Below, piece by piece: positions 55,780 to 64,000 of a stretch of 64,000 nt of DNA. Position 1 is the first letter of the stretch. The number at the start of each line of letters is the position of its first letter. Under the pieces are notes generated by a model, which was not told the origin of the DNA, searched no databases, and saw only the letters and a program-made list of their open reading frames with translations. The stretch is from the NCBI GenBank assembly GCA_012932295.1, contig JAAONU010000001.1, forward strand, positions 58,501,693 through 58,565,692, written 5' to 3'. Origin of the DNA: Cyclina sinensis (taxonomy: Eukaryota; Mollusca; Bivalvia; Venerida; Veneridae). The translations under genes were made by a program, and so were the position numbers.

Positions 55780-56170
55780 TATATGGTGGATGATTTGGGC
55801 CATGTCGTATGAACGTGTTTTTGTGACTTTCGTGCTTTCTGCCTTTCGTCCCACCAACGCCATAACGCGCAGACACGACATATCTATGACGAAAACACGA
55901 CACATTTTAGGTGTTGTGTTTGTGCCTTCTCTTTGTCGTATCTTTGTGTTTTCGCCTTGGCGGGGCAAACAGTCAAAAATTCGAAAACACGACAAACGGT
56001 GATTTTGTTTTCGACCTTTTGCCTTTTCGCCCCGCCACACGAAAAAAAAAAAACCTTCCGTGTCTTCGTCTGGCGAGGCGAAACTGCAAAAGGTTGAAAA
56101 CACAACAAACGGTCACTTGTTATGATTTTGTTCTTTTGTCTGTTCGCCCCGTTAAGGAAAAAAACTGTTG
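55780..56170. repeat. Degenerate ~100-bp repeats with CGAAAACACGAC motifs
   Basis: GAAAACACGAC or GAAAACACAAC recurs at about 55891, 55983 and 56096, alternating with inverted partners TTTCG/GTTTTCG and 'cgccccgcca'. It has many CpGs compared with its AT-rich surroundings. Frames on both strands are incidental. Confidence 0.65.
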
Positions 56171-58775
56171 TCCTATTGTCGACCTATCGTTTGTTTGACC
56201 TATAGATACTTAAACTTTGCTTTAATTGATTTATGAAAATTAAAGCTAAGCTACATCACTTTCGAAGCTTTAGCAATTTTCTGTGTTGAAAATTATGCAA
56301 AATGTGGATTAATTGTGGTTGCAAACATTATTTTCCAGCATGCATCATATAACACACACGCGCGCGCACAAGTACGCACACGAAAACAGACACCCATTTA
56401 ACAGAACAACAAAGTCAATGACTAACAAAAAAGTTCAATGTAACAACAATAACAAAACAGATAAAAACAAACCGCACCAAAATTACGAACATTGAAAAAA
56501 ACTGTCAAGCATGTACAAATGTATATGTATTATTCATAATTTAATTTTCATATCTTTTATCTCTTTTCTTTTCACAATTTTTTTTTTTATTTCTACAGTG
56601 TATTTACTCAGTAAGTTATGTTTTTAAATCTATTTTATTTTAGACACACTTAATGATAGCGTTAATCACCGCATCCCCTACCCCACCCACTCCAAGTAAC
56701 AAGCACATTTCCAATACTTCTGCAATATACATGTGCTTTGTCGACGCACTGTAATACTATTCCTAGATGCCTCTGTAAGTGGCTTTCCCGCATCCTCAGT
56801 TTTATCTCAGCTGGAAATTCCCGTTGAGTTAAAAGATATGAATAACAACCTGCGAAGATAGTAGAACCAGATTCTTGTTTTTGTTTCAAATACCACAAAT
56901 GACAAAAGTAGAAACCTCTCCCAAGTCCTGATGAGTTCTGTTTAAATTTTTTATAAGTGTGAGTAAAGCTCCTGAATTACGTACCTTAAACACTGTTACA
57001 TATGCACTGTTAGACATATCACTGAAAAGAATTATACATTTGTTAATGAAAAAGGTATTGCATGCGAATATTTCTAATGATTGAGGAAATCCAGTACGTA
57101 ATAACTTTCAAATGCTAAATCTAAACTTTGTATTCTATTTATTTGAAATCCTACAAAAAAGACGTTTTTTTTTAAAAAATATTTTTTTAGCAAGATCCAA
57201 CTATATACACCAAGTCATCAACATATAATGTTTTAATTAGTTTATTTTATTTCTCTTTAAATATTTACATACAAAAGAACTGTTTAAGTCTTTGAAGGGA
57301 ATGTTTAACGTTTCATACATAACTTATTGACTTCAGAAGCACTAGAGCTCTGGTTATCAATTTAGTTTATATATCGTCGGTACCGTTTGCCCATATAACA
57401 GACGACCCCACCCCCTGCAGAGATTAGTTATTTTATGTTATGGAGGAAGTGCAAGATACAGAAAACATTTCAGAGACACCACCCTGTTTTTTTATTCAAT
57501 ACTTAGTGTATAGCACTTGTTATTCGATTTTAACCATATTACATGCTTGAAACTAAATGATTTCGATACAAAAAAGAAATGGGAGTAAAAGAATATGTCA
57601 TTCGCCTCTTTTCCCATCTGTAGGAAGTTGTGACTGATATATTAAGGGAATTAACTCTGCAGATAACAAATTATCTCCCTTACTCAGATAACATCAAAGG
57701 TAGTCAAAATAGCATATTGGTCCTTTCAGTTGGAATCCTCTAACTTTATCCTTGTTTCTAATTGTGACGGTCCTGACTTTTAGTTGTGAAAATTTACACT
57801 TATATAATAAATAAAAAGTTAGGATTGTCAAAAAACAAAGATAATGTTGTTAACCTTCGAACGACTGACACTTTTGCAAGTATTTTCCTAGATACCCCCT
57901 ACCTCCAAGTTTAGTCTCTCAGTCCGATTGGGCACTAAACTGGGATATTTTAACCTTATGAAAATGTGATATAGTGGTGTGTGACATATATTCGCGTTTA
58001 AGAGCTCGTGATTCTATGAAGTGACGTCATGCGCAGGGCGTCAAGGCAATGTATTCTCGGCCAATTCGGCCAACAACAAAAAAATGGAAGGAATGACCCA
58101 GTTTCAGTGAATCCAGCATTCATAGCTTTGTCTCTCTCCTCTACCTTGAATGTTCATCTTTTCGAAAAGTACAACATTTTGGCAGGAAAGGTCGCGTGAC
58201 ACGCACATGCTCAGAAACATGTGTTGGCGGTAGAAGTCAAATTTTCCATTTTGTCGAATTTGCACGGACATACGTTTTTAAATGGATACAGCGGTGTCCA
58301 AAATTCGTCATTGACCTTGATCACGTGACATCCCGTATTTTGCCATATATACTTTTCAATGTTGGGACCGCGTCCATATTTGGGAAGTTAATTAATGTGG
58401 AATCTACGGAGGCCTAAAGGTGCGATCTTCGCGGTTACGTTTTATTACGTTATCGTCGTTTAAAGGTTAACAAAACATGTTGCTAAACTTAATATGTAAT
58501 CTGACTACCATTGTTGCAAATAATTAGGCTTAATTATCACTACACCAAAAGAGAAAATAGAGATATAAGAAGAGGAATCCAAATGGAAGGACCAATCTAA
58601 TATCAGAGAATATTTTATTTCTGAAGTAATACGCTAATTGATGACAAAATATTTGAATTTGTAACAACTTTAATAATTAATAATTTGACTGTGATACTGT
58701 TTATTCATTTTAAGACAAAGGTCGCTTGATGAGGTGGACTATTATAAAAATAACACATGTCTCTCAGGGTAATAG
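56171..58775. other. Intergenic, AT-rich; minor simple repeats only
   Basis: A CACACACGCGCGCGCACA tract is at about 56352-56370. No supported gene. Frames at 56662-56898 and 58196-58417 carry no recognisable content. Confidence 0.3.
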
Positions 58776-58783
58776 TGCATAGA

Positions 58784-58826
58784 ACTGAAATAACACCCTC
58801 GGTTCCTCCTCGGGTGTTATTTCAGT
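58784..58826. repeat. 15-bp inverted repeat (ACTGAAATAACACCC)
   Basis: ACTGAAATAACACCC and its exact inverse surround a 13-bp loop, followed by T12. It could form a strong hairpin. 'aaataacacc' recurs at about 59197. Confidence 0.8.
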
Positions 58827-59278
58827 TTTTTTTTTTATTATACCGAACCAACATTTTAATGTAATTTTTCACCGCTATGCATTATTATTCCGAGTGCCAT
58901 TCATCATTCATTTTTGTTATACGAAAATGTACTTTATGCCCAGCTAAAAATGTTTACCAAATGAAGACTATCGTTTGGTAAGTCCATGTTATCAAGACGT
59001 TTGGTCAGGTAGTCTGTATTGCAAAACGCATTATTCACTGTAGTTCACATTGCAAGCGTCTGAGGCATGCAGAGCAGAGCGGCCAGGGGAGAGAACTAGA
59101 ACATTACGTTTTCTAAGTCTATATAGATTACTCGCTCCTGGGTTATATTGCAAAAAATTATTAACTGCTTGATATTTATTTCCAGGATGATAGATCGAAA
59201 TAACACCATGTGACGTCACATTAAGCTATATAGTAAAAAGTTTACGTGAGGTATAATAATTTAAATTCAAGCACTTTT

Positions 59279-59312
59279 AGAAGGAGGAGGAGAAGAAGAA
59301 GACGAAGAAGAA
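59279..59312. repeat. GGA/GAA microsatellite
   Basis: A run of GGAGGAGGAGAAGAAGAAGA followed by cgaagaagaa. Purine-only strand. Confidence 0.8.
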
Positions 59313-60179
59313 ACTTTATTTAAGTCTCATCAAGGTACGTAGAATTATAAGAGACTGACGTATTATCAGGACAGCGGAAATGCTTCTTTGTACACTTTAA
59401 TTAAAACTCCATTATTTAAAATAAACCGATTACAACTAAGCTAATTATGTTTATGTTATGTTTCGAAACTGACATAAAACCGTAAAATGTAACGGTAATG
59501 ATCTGTTGTTTAAACAATTTCTCTTTCATTTAAAGCATTATGTAACAGGTTTAGGCATGTACATAAGCCAGATTGTCATTTATGAGGGTAAAAATGAGTC
59601 AAACTCATTTTGAGTCTTTAAGAAAGTGATCGAGGACAATTTTAGATATGTACTTAGTGAGAAAATTCGGACGATGGCACACAAATTAAACGCCATCATT
59701 GTGATATCCGCAAACATTATTTGAAAAAGAATGACTTCTTTACTGCTTTTAAACTCGACACCTGTTAAATATGGAAATACTTATTAGCTAATATTGAAAA
59801 TTCATTCTTCTTTGGTATATATTTATATTTGAGAGCATTTAGAAATTATTTAGCATGTGAATTATAGTCATTCATTCTATTATGTAATGAAGTTGTCAGG
59901 TCAGTACACATTTTTTCTCATAAATTATGTACGTGTTTATTTTCTTAGGATATTAAAAAGTCAAGGTATTGTAAACCTATACTCGTTTAACCGAAACAGC
60001 ACCCCAATTATTTCAGGTTCTCAAAGGCTTTTGCAGTGGGACAGAAACACTTACAACCAATCTTTATACGCTTAACGTATATAAAAATCTAATTGGTAAC
60101 TTCAACAAATAAAAAGTAACTTTTCATGAAGATTATTTACTCTCAAAGGTTTGTTGTGTGCAAACATGCACTAAATAGA

Positions 60180-60540
60180 AAAGGGTAAAGGTCATTTAGG
60201 GATCAAGGTCAAACAAATATATGTCATTCTAAAGTTTTCTTCCAAAAGATTATTTTGAACTAGATGTGTTTAACAAGTAAGGGGAAAGGGAGTTATGGCC
60301 GATATTAAGTATTTTTGACAATTGTACCTTCGAGGTCAAAGTCATTCAGGGGTCAAGGTCATATAGATATAGTCAGTGGGGAGAACTTGTCCAAAGGGGT
60401 GTTGTGTTTAAGTTTGAAGTAAATCTATTTCTTAAAAAGGATGCTATGGGCAATGTTAAGGTTTTGAACGGGGTGACGAATGAACTGACAGACTGACAGA
60501 CGGACAGTAAAAACCTATATGCCCTCCTTCAGTGGCATAA
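60180..60540. repeat. Bivalve-type interspersed repeat fragment
   Basis: 'aaaggtcatttagggatcaa', 'gaggtcaaagtcattcaggg' and 'gacagacggacagtaaaaac' are the recurrent words of the same repeat class as 51430-51710. Confidence 0.55.
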
Positions 60541-63476
60541 AAACTCAAAACACAATATACAACGTAATAGAAACGTTCCGCTCGTATCATTGTAAATAAT
60601 TCTTCCTGTGATACTGAAGAAAACCGTTTTTTCAAAAATTAAATGACTTAAATGTCAACAAGGATGACATTACTATACATGACATCTTGTTCACAGTCAC
60701 TAAAAAGAAAACATCAAACACACTTGTCCACAATATCTCAGTGATCGTCCTTGGTTCTCACATAACGATAAATGTATGTTGAGTTAAAAAACAATAGGAG
60801 ATTTAGAACCACTGGCTTTTTGAACCAATTATATGGAAACAATTTCGGCAAATATAGCAGCAATGTTTGGAATAATATACCAGCAGTAATAAGAAATCTG
60901 CCAGGTATAAATGAATAAAACATTAACCATGACAACAAGAACAAAACAAAAGCATTATCAACATCAGTCGTAACATACATGTTGACATTTGTTACCGTTC
61001 ATTGCACTTTAAAAAAAAGATTGATTAAAAAATCATTTGAAACATCGAACTTCATCCATTTTCCTCTTTGCAATAAAGCTACTGCTCGTAAGTAGAACCA
61101 CAGTGGTTTTCAGTTTTACTTTTTTTTAAGGAAAATATTTTTAATCACTTCTTGTCTCAACCCACAAGCTCAGGAATTACGAAATTAAGCATTAATGTTT
61201 TGTGGACGTCTACTACGTATGTTCTAACTTTCCCTCTAAGTTCATTACATAGAAAAATACATCTTTTAAGTATTCTTTATTTTCCTAAACCAAATGCCGA
61301 GATATATACAGAAGAGTATATATGTTGATTCTCTTTGGCTATGCAAGTTTTGAATTTACAACTCATGTTGTCTTTCTACGTAAAGCGTATGTATGAAATG
61401 TCGTGGCTTGTGCTATCAACAGCCACAGTATTTTGATTTCATGGTCATGAAATATTTGAACAGTGTGACGGTAAATGTTAATGACAAATGCCAGTTATAT
61501 ATTATAAAAACATACACAATGCTATGACTCGCCAAAAACAGTAATCTGTCATCACTCAATGTGCTCTTATTTTTAGTATGCCTACATGGCATCGACTTCC
61601 GGAAGGGATACAGTCGAGATCGTACACTGTGTATAATATACATATCACATCTGAAGGAAAATGTTACAAGAAATTGATCCGAAAACGTTCACTCGTAATA
61701 TCTAGAACACACACGCAAACACACAGACACAGCATACAATGAAAACTGTCCGGACCCGACAAAAACATAATCTTCTAGACAAGATACCGATTTATTTCGC
61801 AGTACAGAAACTCTAACCGAATCTACCTTTCAATACACACAAGTTATCACCTAACGGAGTGTCAGGTAGCAGGCTCTGTTTGCTTTGTGACCTGGGTGTG
61901 AAATCTGAATTTAGAGCAAATCTAAGAAAGAAGGGCAAGCTCCTTCTAAAATATTAATGGGTGTCATTAAATGATAATCACTTACTGCTATTCACTTTCT
62001 GGAATTAAAGGACAAGCGTTAATTTGACAGTGATTATGACATTGCTTTACAGATTATAATGCGAAACTACCGTCTCGGACTTCTGACTCTATTTGTGAAG
62101 TTCAAGGTGGGATAGGCCTTAAAACTGCTGACTTCTCTGAAAAAAATCGATTCTTTAAAAGTGTTTTTGACTTCTGCAATCAGGTGTGGAACCATCTAAA
62201 TTGTGGAGTGCATGCTTTGACCCAAAACATTTCCTCTAACCTTTTCATTGTGTTGGCATTTGAGATTAATGACCTGCATTCAAGTACAATTAATTCATTT
62301 CCAGGCTATTGTTGTGTGAAAAGCAAGCGCTGTTTAAAGATGACGGCTAGGCAATTTGCGTGACTTTAAGGCATCTACTGTTCCCTGCTCCCGCACATCT
62401 ATTTTATGCTTTTCATGATAGGTTGCAACGGTTATTGTTTATCAAGTGTATTTGCCAAAGCTTGTTCCCTACGGAACCGGTCACCATCGGGTTGGGATTT
62501 CCCAATCCTCTTTCAAAACTGATGATATTCTCAGTTATTTTTGGATTCGTGTTCCAGGGACGTTACTCGTGTATCCATAGTATTATCTTACTAGAGGTTA
62601 ATGGAAGTTTATCTGTGATAAGTTGCTGAAAACTTTCGGCGGACTGGCTGGGATGCTGATTTTGTTGTAGTTGTAGGAAACCGAGGAAACTAGAGTTTCG
62701 TTGGCTTTTTGCATACTGATGCATTGGTGGAGGTGGTGGGATAGAAAATTATTTTAAGGTGTCTTGTAATTATTCAGATTAGCAGCACTCGCTATCCAAG
62801 TGTTCCGATATTGATGCAGTAGTTTGAATTTAATAAAGAAATATCGTGCTCATGAGCAGGCAGTGTTTCTGGATCGCCCAGTGAAGATAATAGCCATTTA
62901 TTTTCAGTTTTTATTTTGTTTTAGAAGGCAAAAGACATTTTAAGTTGCCAGTTGTTTATTTTAGGCCATGCTTTAATAAGCGGTGCACATAAAGTACCTA
63001 TACCTTTATTCTGCTAGACATTTAGTGTAGTAGTTACTTGTGCAAAATGTTAATATATATAGTTATAGCCATAGAAAACTTCGCTCAGCAAATCCTTTGA
63101 ACATGAAAATAGTCATATTTTACATGAAAACGATAACATTTGTTCGAAAACACTGTGACGGATAGATAAAGCCGAATATTACAAAAGTTACTCCCCTTCA
63201 TTTTATTCACGCCATTTGTCGTGTTGCTGAAATTGTTCTTTTCGCATTTTTTGTTAGTATTTTATTGAAGTTTTCAGGTGTTATGATTTTATAATAATAA
63301 ATATTTATATATAATATGTTTGTAGTGTACGTCATGGAGCAAATCGGTGTTTATTGAAGTTCGGCAATTTCCGTCAAGAATCGACAGAAATCGTTTTTTT
63401 TTGTTTTGTTTTTTTCTGCCAGGTGGCGCTGTACTATGTGGGTATAAATACAGCGGACAACATGCAGACGGACATT
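60541..63476. other. Intergenic; one unexplained open stretch
   Basis: AT-rich. An open frame without a clear start runs 62046-62361 after the acceptor-like TTGCTTTACAG (residues VFDFCNQVWNHLNC among others). I cannot assign it. Nothing else recognised. Confidence 0.3.
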
Positions 63477-63771
63477 GAGGAGCAGATGTGGTCCAGTGGT
63501 AACGCGCTGGACTGGTATAGCAGGGGTCCTGAGTTCGATCCCCGGCTCCTCCACTAACATTACTAATAGTCTTTCGGATGAGACTTTAAACCGAGGTCTT
63601 ATGTGTCAGTGCTATACACTGAGCATGAAAAAGAACCAGGGGTGTCTCTGGAACGGGATGCTTTCTGTATCTTGCACTACCCCCACAACATAATAATAAC
63701 TAATCTCTTCAGGGGGCGTCGGTCATATGGGAAACCGGCACCGACGATAAATAAGCTCAAATAGAAAGACG
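63477..63771 (+). mobile_element. tRNA-headed SINE, copy 2 (complete head)
   Basis: The head 63477-63552 folds as a tRNA: GAGGAGC pairs with GCTCCTC, A box TGGTCCAGTGGTAACGCG, B box GAGTTCGATCCCC. The body repeats that of 21203-21490 (GGATGAGACTTTAAACCGAG, AAAGAACCAGGGGTGT). Confidence 0.88.
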
Positions 63772-63778
63772 GACATTA

Positions 63779-64000
63779 GCCCTCCCGCTTAGCTAAATAG
63801 GTAGAGCACTGGATTAGTAATCCATCGGTCGTTGGTTCGACCCCTGGGCAGGGCAAAATTACTCCGTGACAATTGTTCTCAAACATTGTGTCTTATGTTC
63901 ATTTGTCTCTCACCGCTGATTCAGAGTAGATCATGTGGGAACAGTAGTCAGTCACTTGCGGAGAAATTGGCAATTACTGGTTAGTTATCCAGGAAAACCG
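63779..64000 (+). mobile_element. Second SINE family with Thr(AGT)-like tRNA head, cut by window edge
   Basis: 63779-63854 reads GCCCTCCCGCTTAGC...GGCAGGGC with anticodon loop TTAGTAA (AGT) and B box GGTTCGACCCC. The A box is TAGCTAAATAGG. The body 'gctgattcagagtagatcat' to 'aggaaaaccg' matches the fragment at 31535-31650. The element runs off the right edge. Confidence 0.85.

Noticed and set aside
62046..62361. 104-codon plus-strand open stretch after an acceptor-like site
   Set aside because: No start, no donor partner and no recognised family; left unassigned rather than called a gene.

Overview
Organism. This is a eukaryotic, AT-rich, intron- and transposon-dense window, most likely from a marine bivalve mollusc (a venerid-type clam would fit, but the species cannot be fixed). 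The evidence is the animal gene set (LRRC45, LRRC20, an MFSD4/NaGLT-type transporter, a beta-1,4-galactosyltransferase, an animal tRNA-Sec), long introns with standard GT-AG junctions, tRNA-headed SINEs, and interspersed repeats of the kind common in bivalve genomes.

Layout. 1-5.7 kb: the 5' half of a centrosomal LRRC45-like gene on the minus strand (5 exons, running off the left edge). A selenocysteine tRNA gene sits in its second intron on the plus strand, and a 32-bp satellite of about 33 copies lies in its first intron. 8.9-18.1 kb: a complete four-exon LRRC20-like gene on the plus strand. Its 7.5-kb first intron carries a young 3.5-kb transposon with 100-bp identical inverted repeats and a 9-bp target duplication. 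19-22.4 kb: repeats, a SINE and a LINE 3' end. 22.6-25.1 kb: an MFSD4/NaGLT-type transporter on the minus strand in three exons. 30.5-37.9 kb: a seven-exon minus-strand gene assembled here from phase-compatible splice sites. It predicts a 413-aa secreted protein with a signal peptide and six 8-residue repeats punctuated by Lys-Arg pairs; I do not recognise the family. 39.5-44.0 kb: a 4.49-kb giant foldback element with a perfect 9-bp target duplication, arms built from palindromic repeats and a core of about 20 copies of a 105-bp repeat. 44.5-45.3 kb: a tyrosine-recombinase relic and a MITE. 46.3-47.5 kb: a beta-1,4-galactosyltransferase on the minus strand. 48.6-64 kb: mostly LINE relics, inverted-repeat elements, simple repeats and, at the right edge, two abutting SINEs.

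Working together. No operon-like logic applies. The genes are independent and much of the remaining sequence is mobile DNA. Four genes show a one-base discrepancy or a premature stop against an otherwise well-conserved reading frame (LRRC45 twice, the MFS transporter at an exon junction, the galactosyltransferase N-terminus). This suggests residual indel errors in the assembly, or alternatively pseudogenisation. The items most worth following up are the Lys-Arg repeat secreted precursor, the foldback element and the young 9-bp-TSD element with its PHD-like zinc-finger ORF.
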